Assembly: GCF_014218725.1 (NCBI RefSeq)
Contig: NZ_JABBJE010000004.1
Coordinates: 62,001-126,000, forward strand
Origin: Brevundimonas huaxiensis
Lineage (GTDB): Bacteria; Pseudomonadota; Alphaproteobacteria; Caulobacterales; Caulobacteraceae
Reading direction: 5' to 3'
Length of the DNA stretch: 64,000 bases
The notes under the pieces were generated by a model. The model searched no databases and was not told where the DNA came from. It worked only from the letters and a program-made list of their open reading frames with translations. Below, piece by piece: positions 1-9,547 of this stretch. The stretch's first letter is position 1. Each line of letters begins with the position of its first letter. The position numbers and the translations under genes were made by a program.

Positions 1-2
1 CC

Positions 3-380
3 TTCGCTGACGGCTATGACGGAGCGGCCCTGCTGCAGCGCGCCGGGTTCGCCCTGCCGGTATCGGACGTGGACCGCTTCACTGTCCGCTACGCCGACCT
101 GTTCGCCCTGATCCGCGACCTGCGCGCCATGGGGGAGACCAATGTGCTGCACGGACCCGTTCGGCCGTTGAGCCGCCGCATCGTGGCGCGCGCCGCCGCC
201 CTCTATGCCGAGCGCTACGGTCTCGACGACGGCCGCATCCCGGCGACGTTCGAGATCATCCATCTGGCCGGATGGAAACCCCACGACAGCCAGCAGAAGC
301 CCCTGCCGCGCGGCTCGGCCAAGACGCGGCTGGCCGATGCCCTGGGCGTCAAGGAAATGACGGGCGAAGAGCCGGACTAG
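3..380 (+). CDS. SAM-dependent methyltransferase, C-terminal part (5' end outside window)
   Basis: This is the end of a gene that enters the window already open; the frame reads without a stop from base 3 to the TAG at 378-380, so the GTG at 69 is an internal codon. The visible 125 residues include a VDRFTVRYADLFALIRDLRA-type helix and a MGETNVL stretch. These are typical of the C-terminal half of BioC/NDUFAF5-like class I methyltransferases, where this part follows the SAM-binding Rossmann core. The catalytic core is not visible, so substrate cannot be inferred. Its stop overlaps by four bases the stop of the convergent pilin gene on the other strand. Family assignment is fairly secure; function within the family is not. 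Confidence 0.75.
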   Translation, partial: FADGYDGAALLQRAGFALPVSDVDRFTVRYADLFALIRDLRAMGETNVLHGPVRPLSRRIVARAAALYAERYGLDDGRIPATFEIIHLAGWKPHDSQQKPLPRGSAKTRLADALGVKEMTGEEPD

Positions 381-565
381 CTGATCGCAGCCTGTATGGC
401 GGCGCTCAACTTGTTCACCGTGGCGGCCAGGCCGCCGTTCTGGCTGTTCGCCAAGGCGCTGATCGAGGTCACGATCGCCAGGAAGATCAGGGCGCAGAGC
501 AGGCCGTATTCAATGGCTGTGGCCCCGCTCTCATTGCGCAGGAACCGGCCGATAAGACGTCGCAT
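377..565 (-). CDS. Flp/type IVb pilin-like protein
   Basis: A 62-residue protein with the hallmark Flp prepilin region: a short basic leader (MRRLIGRFLRNESG), then ATAIEYGLLCALIFLAIVT. This gives the Gly prepilin-peptidase site, Glu at mature position +5, and a hydrophobic helix. Flp pilins are exported, cleaved by a TadV/CpaA peptidase and polymerised by the Tad/Cpa machinery; none of that machinery is in this window. The ATG at 565 was chosen because GGGAGG sits about 8 bases upstream and because longer readings add a non-pilin leader. It lies 25 bases behind mutT on the same strand, so it may be read from the argJ-mutT transcript. The stop overlaps the end of the convergent methyltransferase gene. 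Confidence 0.85.
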   Translation of the reverse strand: MRRLIGRFLRNESGATAIEYGLLCALIFLAIVTSISALANSQNGGLAATVNKLSAAIQAAIS

Positions 566-590
566 GGCCGGCCTCCCTGGTCGGCGGTGG

Positions 591-1004
591 TCAGAGCAGG
601 TCGCGCAACCAGGCGACCAGAGGTTCGTCCGCCGGCGGCATGGGATAGTCCGAAAGCTTGCTCGGCTTAACCCAGGCCAGGCCGTCGTGTTCACGCGCCG
701 TGACCACGCCGTCCCACCGTCGGCATAGATACAATGGCATCAACAGGTGAAACGAATCGTAAGCGTGACTGGCGAAAACGAACGGCGACAGACAGTTTTC
801 GCTGACGTCGATGCCCAGCTCTTCCTTCAGCTCGCGGATCAGGGCCTGTTCCGGCCGCTCTCCGGGCTCCACCTTGCCGCCCGGAAACTCCCACAGGCCG
901 GCCAGCTTCTTGCCCTCGGGACGTTTGGCGATCAGGACCCGCCCATCCACATCGATCAGGGCGACGGCGACGACCAGGACGGTAGGAAGCGACGCAGCGG
1001 TCAC
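591..1004 (-). CDS. mutT: MutT-type Nudix hydrolase (8-oxo-dGTP diphosphatase)
   Basis: A 137-residue protein with a full Nudix box at about residues 41-64 (GGKVEPGER...RELKEELGI, matching GX5EX7REUXEEXGU). Length and flanking sequence fit the MutT (8-oxo-dGTP/8-oxo-GTP pyrophosphatase) subfamily, which removes oxidised guanine nucleotides from the pool. The start is a GTG at 1002-1004 whose last bases overlap the argJ stop (GTGA), implying translational coupling. Some neighbouring Nudix families share the box, so exact substrate is inferred from overall similarity and from the common alphaproteobacterial argJ-mutT arrangement. Confidence 0.9.
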   Translation of the reverse strand: MTAASLPTVLVVAVALIDVDGRVLIAKRPEGKKLAGLWEFPGGKVEPGERPEQALIRELKEELGIDVSENCLSPFVFASHAYDSFHLLMPLYLCRRWDGVVTAREHDGLAWVKPSKLSDYPMPPADEPLVAWLRDLL

Positions 1005-2392
1005 GAGCGATAATCGCCGTTGATCTCGATGTAGCCCTTGGTCAGATCGCAGGTCCACACGGTCGCCGACGCCCGGCCCGAACCGACATCGACGGTGATG
1101 TCGATCTCGGGGTTCTTCATATAGGCGGTCATCTTGGCCTCGTCGTAGGTCGGGGACGGGGCGCCGTCGACGGCGGCCTGGTGCGGCCCGAACTTGATGG
1201 CCAGGCGGTCGCGGTCGACCGGTTCCTCGGTCTTGCCCACCGCCATGACGACCCGGCCCCAGTTGGCGTCCTGACCGGCGATGGCGGTCTTGACCAGGGG
1301 GCTGTCGGCGATGGACTTGGCCAGCTTGCGGGCCGAGGCGGGGCTGGCGGCGCCGTCCACCGTCACCTTGACGAACTTGGTCGCGCCCTCGCCATCGCGC
1401 ACCAGCTGGTGCGCCAGGTCCAGCATCACCTTGTCCAGCGCGGCCGAGAAGCTCTTCAGCCGGCGATCGCCGACCCGCCCGATGCGCGGCGCGCCCGAGG
1501 TTCCGGTGGCGAACAGCAGGGCCGTGTCGTTGGTCGAGGTGTCGCCGTCCACCGTCACGCTGTTGAAGGTGGTGCGCACATGCAGACCCAGCAGCGCCTG
1601 CAGCACGTTCGGATGGATGTCCGCATCGGTGACGATGAAGGCCAGCATGGTCGCCATGTCCGGCGCGATCATGCCCGATCCTTTGGCGATGCCGGCGATC
1701 CGAACCTTGTAGCCCTCGATCTCGGCCTCGGCGTAAGAGCCCTTGGGGAAGGTGTCGGTGGTCATGATGCCGCGACCGGCTCGGGCCCAGGCGTCCGCCT
1801 CCAGCCCGGTCTCGATCTCGGGCAGTTTGGCGACGATCTTCTTGTCGTCCAGCACCACCCCGATCACCCCGGTCGAGGCCAGCATCACGTCGCGCTGACG
1901 ACAGCCGAACCGTTTGGCGACCTCCGAGGCCGTGCGCCGCGCGGCGTCCGCGCCGGCCTTGCCGGTGAAGGCGTTGGCGCAGCCGGCGTTGATCACCAGG
2001 GCGCGCACATCCTTGCCGCCCTCTGCCCCGGCCAGATGCTTCTTGCACCAATCGACGGGCGCCGAGCCGATCTTGTGGCGGGTGAAGACCCCGGCGCAGC
2101 TGGTTCCCCGCGCGAACCGGAACACCACCAGGTCGTCGCGCTCATGCTTGTAGAAGCCGGCGCGCGCGGTCGCGATCTCGACCCCGCCGATCGGCGGAAT
2201 GGTCGGGAACGGCACGGCCAGCGGCGAGATGGCCAGGCCCGGCTTGCCGGCGGCGGCGGGCGCAGGCGCGGCTGGCGCCGCATCCGATCCCGGCGTGCGG
2301 GTGGCGCGCTTCAGCGCCGTAGCGAACGGGTCCAGCGCCTTTTCGAACGCGTGCTCGATCTTCTGGCCGGTCGTGGAGGGAGGCTTGGTCAT
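1001..2392 (-). CDS. argJ: Bifunctional glutamate N-acetyltransferase / amino-acid acetyltransferase ArgJ
   Basis: ArgJ recycles the acetyl group between N-acetylornithine and glutamate in arginine synthesis. The 463-residue product has the family self-cleavage site: KGSGMIAPDMATML at about residues 238-251, with Thr248 the expected nucleophile that becomes the N-terminus of the beta chain. The oxyanion-hole region STGVIG and the DGDTSTND motif are also present. The first 55-60 residues are an Ala/Pro-rich extension not found in typical ArgJ proteins of about 400 residues. The start was placed at the ATG at 2392 because it lies one base after the parvulin stop. A GTG near residue 60 would give a conventional length. 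Confidence 0.95.
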   Translation of the reverse strand: MTKPPSTTGQKIEHAFEKALDPFATALKRATRTPGSDAAPAAPAPAAAGKPGLAISPLAVPFPTIPPIGGVEIATARAGFYKHERDDLVVFRFARGTSCAGVFTRHKIGSAPVDWCKKHLAGAEGGKDVRALVINAGCANAFTGKAGADAARRTASEVAKRFGCRQRDVMLASTGVIGVVLDDKKIVAKLPEIETGLEADAWARAGRGIMTTDTFPKGSYAEAEIEGYKVRIAGIAKGSGMIAPDMATMLAFIVTDADIHPNVLQALLGLHVRTTFNSVTVDGDTSTNDTALLFATGTSGAPRIGRVGDRRLKSFSAALDKVMLDLAHQLVRDGEGATKFVKVTVDGAASPASARKLAKSIADSPLVKTAIAGQDANWGRVVMAVGKTEEPVDRDRLAIKFGPHQAAVDGAPSPTYDEAKMTAYMKNPEIDITVDVGSGRASATVWTCDLTKGYIEINGDYRS

Positions 2393-2393
2393 G

Positions 2394-3290
2394 TCAGGCG
2401 CCCGGAGGAATGGAAGGGGCGGGCGATGCGGGCGGCGTCTGAGCGGGCAGGCGGACATCGACCTTGGCCTTGCCGCGCAGCTTTTCCAGCAACTGTCGCA
2501 CGCCCTCATAGGTCAGATAGCGCACGATCTGCGGTCGGACCTGCTCCAGCGTCGGCGGGTTTTCCTTGCGCCGGTCCTCGACCCTCAGAACGGCCCAGCC
2601 GCCCTCGGTCTGGAACGGCCCGACGGTCGCACCGGCCGGCTTGTCGCGCAGGGCGTCGGCATAGGCCTGGGGCATCACGTCCAGCGTCGAATAGCCCAGG
2701 TCCCCGCCGGAAAACCGCGTCGCCTCGTCGATCGACCGTTCCGCCGCCACCGCTTCGAAGCCGGCGCCCTGACCCAGAATGCCGATCACGGCGTCCGCCT
2801 CGGGCTTGGTGCGCGACAGGATCAGCCGCACGCGGATCTCTTCCGAGGTCTTCGCCAGCCGCAGCTGCTCATTATACAGGGTCTGCACCGCCTGGTCCGA
2901 GACGGCCTTGTTGACCACGCTCTCGACCAGCATGTCGCCCAGGATGCGTTCGCGCGTCGCTTCCAGCCGCCGCTGCGCCAGGGGCGAGGAATCCAGCCTC
3001 CGCCGCTGTGCCTCTCCGGCCAGCAGCTTTTGATCGATCACCTCGTCCAGCACCCGGCGGAAGAGATCCGACGTCGTATCCAGCGCCTCGTCCTCGCCGA
3101 TCAGGCCCTGCGCCACCGCCTCGCGCTTCACGTCCGAGGCCCAGATGGTCTCATCCTGCACCGTGGCCACGGCCTGGTCCCCCTGTTCGGGCGGCCGGTT
3201 GTCGCCGCTGCGCGAACAGGCGGCGGTCGAAAGCGTCGCCGTCAGCAAGACCGCTGTCAGGATGCGTGAAGATCGCCGGAATGGGGTCAA
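2394..3290 (-). CDS. Peptidyl-prolyl cis-trans isomerase lipoprotein (PpiC/parvulin type)
   Basis: A 298-residue protein with an N-terminal signal ending in a lipobox (LSTAAC, Cys25), so it is probably lipid-anchored in the envelope. A SurA/PrsA-like N-terminal helical region (about residues 40-140) is followed by a parvulin rotamase domain (about 150-240) with the recognisable RVRLILSRT..., FSGGDLGYS and PFQTEGGWAVLRVEDRR segments. The C-terminus is Pro/Ala-rich. Parvulins of this type assist folding of exported proteins. It is transcribed away from secA, with 244 bases between the two starts, and is followed by argJ after a one-base gap. Chaperone role is by family; specific clients are unknown. 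Confidence 0.9.
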   Translation of the reverse strand: MTPFRRSSRILTAVLLTATLSTAACSRSGDNRPPEQGDQAVATVQDETIWASDVKREAVAQGLIGEDEALDTTSDLFRRVLDEVIDQKLLAGEAQRRRLDSSPLAQRRLEATRERILGDMLVESVVNKAVSDQAVQTLYNEQLRLAKTSEEIRVRLILSRTKPEADAVIGILGQGAGFEAVAAERSIDEATRFSGGDLGYSTLDVMPQAYADALRDKPAGATVGPFQTEGGWAVLRVEDRRKENPPTLEQVRPQIVRYLTYEGVRQLLEKLRGKAKVDVRLPAQTPPASPAPSIPPGA

Positions 3291-3328
3291 GGGGGCGCTC
3301 CGTCGAAGGCGGCCGAAAGCCCCTCGCG

Positions 3329-3354
3329 TTGACAGGGGTTAGGCCGGTGCTTAA
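3329..3354 (+). promoter_or_regulatory. Candidate housekeeping promoter for secA
   Basis: TTGACA at 3329-3334, a 14-base spacer, then GCTTAA at 3349-3354 resembles the Caulobacter sigma-73 consensus (TTGAC-N11-14-GCTANAWC). It lies about 180 bases before the secA start, in the gap between the divergent parvulin and secA genes. No transcript data are available, so this is a motif match only. Confidence 0.4.
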
Positions 3355-3534
3355 GTCCCGCCTGCGCCCAAGTCGAGGGGTTTTGATCGTCTGCGCGGCC
3401 CTTCGCGCGCGCCTGATGCGGCGCTCCGGGGCTGCGGTCGGTCAGGGCCTCTCTCACGGCGTCCGTATCGCCGCCCCTCACGGGATTTCAGAGCCGCTCA
3501 GCTCGCAGACGCTCGACCGCTTACCGGATCCAAC

Positions 3535-6384
<2,850 letters not shown>

Positions 6385-6441
6385 ACCGCGCCGCTTGCCT
6401 CAAGGCGGTCTCTGGACGATCCTGATCGAAAGGAGACCGCG

Positions 6442-6723
6442 ATGGGCAGGCACGAACGGATATCGACAGATCTGCCAGCCTATATGGTCGGCGAACTGCG
6501 CGCGGCGGTGGACGCTGGAGAGTTCGCTTCGACCGACGAGGTGGTGCGAGAGGCCTTGATGCACTGGCTCATCGGCCGTTCCACAACGCCGATGGCCATG
6601 GATGAACTTCGCCATCGGCTGCAGACTGAGCGGGACGGTCCCGGAAACGACGCCGACGCGGTGTTCGACCGTCTCGAAGCCAAATACAGCGCCCTTGTCG
6701 CGGCGGATCAACTCAAGGGATGA
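6442..6723 (+). CDS. ParD-like ribbon-helix-helix antitoxin
   Basis: A 93-residue protein whose first half (RISTDLPAYMVGELRAAVDA, then FASTDEVVREALMHWL) is the ribbon-helix-helix pattern of ParD-type antitoxins, which bind their own promoter through the N-terminus and the toxin through the C-terminus. A good Shine-Dalgarno (AAGGAG) precedes the ATG by about 9 bases. The stop overlaps the toxin start as ATGA, the usual coupling in type II systems. In line with the family, autoregulation by binding just upstream (6385-6441) is expected but no clear operator repeat was identified. Confidence 0.85.
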   Translation: MGRHERISTDLPAYMVGELRAAVDAGEFASTDEVVREALMHWLIGRSTTPMAMDELRHRLQTERDGPGNDADAVFDRLEAKYSALVAADQLKG

Positions 6724-7019
6724 GGGTCGTCTTCTCGCGCGGCTGCGAGACCGATCTCGAACAGATCGCCGATCACATCGCAAAGGACAGCCCGCGCCGC
6801 GCCCTGAGTTTCGTCCGCGAACTTCGCGTCGCCGCCCGCGCCTTGGCGCCCGAGCCCGAAAGCCGTCCCAAGGCGACCTTCGATCCGCGTATCCGCCGCT
6901 CCGTCTATGGAGCCTATAACCTCTACTACGCCGTTCTTCCGGGCGAACTTCGCTTCCTTGCCATCATCCATGGCTCGCGCGCGGACGACGCCGTTCTGTT
7001 CGATCTGGTCAAGCGATGA
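6720..7019 (+). CDS. ParE/RelE-superfamily toxin
   Basis: A 99-residue protein with the ParE/RelE fold signature: N-terminal MRVVFSRGCETDLEQIADHIA, central RELRVAARAL, and a C-terminal RRSVYGAYNLYYAVLPGELRF-type beta hairpin ending in a conserved IIHGSRADD segment. ParE toxins of this branch usually poison DNA gyrase, while RelE members cut mRNA on the ribosome; the sequence alone does not decide. It starts inside the antitoxin stop (ATGA) and its own stop overlaps the start of the next gene (ATGA at 7016-7019), so three genes are translationally chained. Confidence 0.85.
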   Translation: MRVVFSRGCETDLEQIADHIAKDSPRRALSFVRELRVAARALAPEPESRPKATFDPRIRRSVYGAYNLYYAVLPGELRFLAIIHGSRADDAVLFDLVKR

Positions 7020-8185
7020 GCTACAAGCCCCTCTTCTCCCGCGCCCTGTCGGCGGCGCCCGGTCGGCTGCATTTCGCCGCGCATAGCCATCACCTGTGGC
7101 CCGACGCCAGTTTCGAGGCGCAGCAGCAGACCTGGCTCGACGCCAATCTTCATGCCGACCACAAGTGGGACCTCGTCTTCGGCCAGGTGATCCCCGAGGC
7201 CCAGGCCCATGTCGCGGCGGAGCTGAGACTGCCCTCGCCCGACAGCATCGTGTTTTCGTCCAACACCCACGACTTCCTGCTGCGCCTGTTTTCGGGCGTG
7301 GAGACCAGGCCGGTCCGCATTCTGGCGACCGACGGCGAATTCCACTCCTTCCGTCGTCAGGCCGAACGGTGGGAAGAGGTCGGGGCGGCGGTGGTCACAC
7401 GCGTTCCGCTGGCGCCCTTCGACACCTTCTCCGACCGCTTCGTCGCCGAGGCGTCCAGGGGCGGTTACGACTGGATCGTGGTCAGCCAGGTCTTCTTCCG
7501 CACCGGGGGCCTGTTCGACCGGATCGAGGAGCTCGCCGCCCTGGCGAGACCCGAAGGGCCCTGGGTGCTGATCGACGGCTATCACGGCTTCATGGCGACC
7601 CCGACCGACCTGTCGGCGGTGGCCGACCGGGTCTTCTATGTCTCCGGCGGCTACAAATACGCCATGTCGGGCGAGGGCGTCTGCTTCCTGCACGCCCCGC
7701 CCGGCTTCTGCCCGCGTCCTGTCGTCACCGGCTGGTTCGCGGAGTTCGGCGACCTGTCGGGTCCGCCCGGCGGCGTTCAGTATCGCAGCGACGGCGGTCG
7801 CTTCTGGGGCGCCACCTTCGACTGTGCGCCGCTGTATCGTTTCAACGCCGTGCGCCGAATGCTGGATCAGCAGGGGCTCGACACCGCCGCCATCGCCGCC
7901 CATGCGCGCGATCTGGCGACCAGGTTACAGCAGGCCGTTCAGGCCGTTCAGGCCGGACAGGCCGGAGTGCTGTCGCAGGCCGAAATCCTCAATCCCGTCG
8001 AGGGCCATGCGCCGCGCGCCCGTTTCCTTGCGCTGCGTCATCCCGACGCCCAGGCCTGGTGCGCGGGTCTGCGCGCGGCCAACATCGTCACTGACGTGCG
8101 CGAAGACGTGATCCGTTTCGGCTTCGGCCTTTACCAAGACGCCGAGGACGTCGATCGCCTGATCGCGGCCTGCCGATCCCTCTGA
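7016..8185 (+). CDS. PLP-dependent class V aminotransferase-fold enzyme (kynureninase-like)
   Basis: A 389-residue fold-type I PLP enzyme. The Schiff-base lysine is Lys214 in SGGYKYAMSGEG, and the cofactor-ring aspartate and neighbouring histidine are in IDGYHGF (Asp187, His190). The overall pattern (AAHSHHLWPD near the N-terminus, FSSNTHDFLLRL, C-terminal IRFGFGLYQDAEDVDRL) resembles kynureninase and related hydrolases. No other tryptophan-degradation genes are nearby, so kynureninase activity is not established. Near residues 305-316 there is a short Gln-Ala-Val/Gln-Ala-Gly repeat encoded by near-perfect 9-base DNA repeats. The ATG overlaps the toxin stop, so it is probably expressed from the toxin-antitoxin transcript. 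Confidence 0.85.
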   Translation: MSYKPLFSRALSAAPGRLHFAAHSHHLWPDASFEAQQQTWLDANLHADHKWDLVFGQVIPEAQAHVAAELRLPSPDSIVFSSNTHDFLLRLFSGVETRPVRILATDGEFHSFRRQAERWEEVGAAVVTRVPLAPFDTFSDRFVAEASRGGYDWIVVSQVFFRTGGLFDRIEELAALARPEGPWVLIDGYHGFMATPTDLSAVADRVFYVSGGYKYAMSGEGVCFLHAPPGFCPRPVVTGWFAEFGDLSGPPGGVQYRSDGGRFWGATFDCAPLYRFNAVRRMLDQQGLDTAAIAAHARDLATRLQQAVQAVQAGQAGVLSQAEILNPVEGHAPRARFLALRHPDAQAWCAGLRAANIVTDVREDVIRFGFGLYQDAEDVDRLIAACRSL

Positions 8186-8202
8186 ACAGAAGGGCTCTCT
8201 GA

Positions 8203-9099
8203 TCAGTAGAAGGTCGTGTCGTCCTGCTTGCTGGGCGCCGGGGCCGTGCGCGGCGACGGCGCCGGTCGGTTCGTTGCGGGCGGGGTCGCCGGGCGGGCTT
8301 GAGGCGAGGACGGTGTCGGCATGGTTCCGCCCGCCGGCGCATTGACCGGAGGGATCGCCGGCAGGTCCGGATAGGGCATGGCCGAAGGGCGGGCGTCCTG
8401 CGTGGGCGCCGCTTCTTCGGGCGGGATCGGTCCCGCGTCGGGCTGGCCCAATCGGTCGGGCGCGCCGACATCGTCCCGGATGAAGGCCCAGGCCTGACGG
8501 TCCGAGCAGCCGCAGGCCTTCAGGAAGCCCTGCTTGTCGCGCCACAGGATCAGCGGATAGCTGATGTCGACGCCGGATTCCTTGAGCAACTGGCTCAGCC
8601 GCTCGTTGAAGCGACGGCCGGCTTCCACCACGGCGGTGCGCGCCAGATTGCCGTCCGCCTGCGGCACGCCGGCGGCGGTCCAGCTGTTCGCCGGCGTCGC
8701 CATCCAGCGTTGATAGAGCGGCCAGTCGCGCGTCAGCCACAGCTCCGCGACCGTCGCCCGCTCCGCCGCCGTCGATTGCGCCGCACCCTCCAGATCGGGT
8801 CGGGCGAACAGGATGTAGCGCGTCTCGATCCCCGCCGCCTTCAGCTTGGGCGCTTCGTCGCGCGCGTAACGCAGGGCTGAAGCGCTGTCGCGATAGGTGA
8901 CGATGTACAGGGCCTGTCCCCCGCTGCCGTCCGACACCCAGGACGCCTCGTCCAGCAGTTGTTGCACCTCGGCCTGATTGCGGCTGATGGTGAACGGCTG
9001 GAACCGCGAGTAGAAGTTCCAATAGGCCCAGTATCCGGCGCCGGCGAGCAGCAGGCCGACCACGGCCGCCACGATCGAACCCATCAAAAAGCGACGCAT
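8203..9099 (-). CDS. Membrane-anchored protein of unknown function with proline-rich tail
   Basis: No known function recognised. The 298-residue product has one N-terminal transmembrane helix (about residues 6-28, SIVAAVVGLLLAGAGYWAYW) and a soluble region of about 180 residues. It contains a beta-alpha stretch (ALYIVTYRDSASALRYA), a second (ISYPLILWRDKQGFLKACGC) with a CxC pair, and an AWAFIRDDVG segment. These could suggest a thioredoxin-like fold, but this is weak. The last 70 residues are Pro/Ala-rich and probably disordered. The ATG at 9099 was preferred because upstream extension adds a leader that would put 62 unlikely residues before the membrane helix. It converges on the PLP enzyme gene. 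Confidence 0.7.
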   Translation of the reverse strand: MRRFLMGSIVAAVVGLLLAGAGYWAYWNFYSRFQPFTISRNQAEVQQLLDEASWVSDGSGGQALYIVTYRDSASALRYARDEAPKLKAAGIETRYILFARPDLEGAAQSTAAERATVAELWLTRDWPLYQRWMATPANSWTAAGVPQADGNLARTAVVEAGRRFNERLSQLLKESGVDISYPLILWRDKQGFLKACGCSDRQAWAFIRDDVGAPDRLGQPDAGPIPPEEAAPTQDARPSAMPYPDLPAIPPVNAPAGGTMPTPSSPQARPATPPATNRPAPSPRTAPAPSKQDDTTFY

Positions 9100-9234
9100 G
9101 TAATCGGGTGCTCCAGCTTCACCGTTGACCCTTCCTAACGCATAGCATCGGAATCCGTTGTCGCCCGCATTCGCCGACGTCTTCATCGTTGCTCGAGGCG
9201 CCAAAATGTCGCGAAAGATTCCGCCCGATGCGCT

Positions 9235-9262
9235 CTTGAACGCCGCAGGCGGCTTCCCATTT
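9235..9262 (+). promoter_or_regulatory. Candidate RpoH (heat-shock sigma) promoter for the small RNA
   Basis: CTTGAA at 9235-9240, a 15-base spacer, then CCCATTT at 9256-9262 closely matches the sigma-32/RpoH pattern (CTTGAA-N13-15-CCCCATNT). Transcription would begin near 9268-9270, just before the first stem-loop of the RNA candidate. This is a motif match only. Confidence 0.45.
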
Positions 9263-9267
9263 CCGAT

Positions 9268-9389
9268 TTCGACGCTGCGGGACACTCCCCCTCCGAACCG
9301 CAGCGAAGCGAAGCCGGCGCCCTCCCCTCCCCTCCAGGCGCCGCTCGCGCAGGCCGCCGGACTCCCCCAGTCCGGCGGCTTTCTGCTTT
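9268..9389 (+). ncRNA. Candidate small regulatory RNA with three C-rich stem-loops
   Basis: Three consecutive hairpins are visible. Stem-loop 1: CGCTGCGG (9273-9280) pairs with CCGCAGCG (9298-9305), a perfect 8-bp stem whose 17-base loop contains ACTCCCCCTCCG. Stem-loop 2: CGGCGCC (9315-9321) pairs with GGCGCCG (9337-9343); its 15-base loop is CTCCCCTCCCCTCCA. Stem-loop 3: GCCGCCGGACT (9353-9363) pairs with AGTCCGGCGGC (9369-9379) around CCCCC, and is followed by TTTCTGCTTT. C-rich loops of this kind can pair with Shine-Dalgarno sequences and are known from alphaproteobacterial small RNAs such as the CUCCUCCC-motif (cuckoo/CcsR) family and Caulobacter GsrN. Identity with any of these is not claimed. 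Alternative: a structured leader of gdhZ, but the terminator would then act as an attenuator. Confidence 0.5.
9353..9389 (+). terminator. Intrinsic terminator of the small RNA candidate
   Basis: A perfect 11-bp stem (9353-9363 with 9369-9379) and a 5-base C loop are followed directly by TTTCTGCTTT. The U-rich side exists only for + strand transcription. No + strand protein gene lies upstream for more than 1 kb, so the terminator must serve a non-coding transcript or act on gdhZ leader RNA. Confidence 0.6.
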
Positions 9390-9414
9390 GTGGCGCTGCA
9401 CAATAATTTCAACC

Positions 9415-9427
9415 TGATCACTGATCA
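9415..9427. promoter_or_regulatory. 13-base palindrome upstream of gdhZ
   Basis: TGATCA-C-TGATCA lies 120 bases before the gdhZ start, in an AT-richer pocket (9405-9437) that is unusual in this GC-rich sequence. Such a compact palindrome could be an operator for gdhZ or for the adjacent RNA. No regulator can be named from it. Confidence 0.35.
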
Positions 9428-9437
9428 TTACAATGAA

Positions 9438-9465
9438 CGGTCGCCGGGGGCTTCCCGAGCGACCG
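9438..9465. other. Strong hairpin in the gdhZ upstream region
   Basis: CGGTCGC-CGGG (9438-9448) pairs with CCCG-(A)-GCGACCG (9454-9465): 11 base pairs with one bulged A and a five-base loop. There is no U tract on the + strand side, so it is not an obvious terminator. It may structure the gdhZ 5' leader. Confidence 0.4.
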
Positions 9466-9547
9466 GACCTGGCCTAGTCAGCGGGGGTGGCGCCCCGTCG
9501 CGCCGCATCCCTTGCGGCCCTGCCGCGTCGTTCGAGACTGCTCGTCC

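Larger units (their letters stand above)
9100..9547. other. Long intergenic region between unknown membrane gene and gdhZ
   Basis: This 448-base gap has no convincing protein gene on either strand; the open frames in it lack a ribosome-binding site and protein-like composition. It contains, in order, a heat-shock-type promoter match (9235-9262), three adjacent stem-loops ending in an intrinsic terminator (9273-9389), a 13-base palindrome (9415-9427) and a strong 11-bp hairpin (9438-9465), then the gdhZ start region. Each is listed separately. Confidence 0.8.

Noticed and set aside
7929-7965. CAGGCCGTT repeats in the PLP enzyme gene as a mobile or regulatory repeat
   Set aside because: Only three to four short in-frame units encoding a Gln-Ala helix; ordinary coding microduplication.
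9158-9406. 82-codon frame on the plus strand in the gdhZ upstream gap
   Set aside because: No ribosome-binding site, no protein-like conservation pattern, and it runs straight through three perfect stem-loops including a terminator, which fits RNA better than protein.
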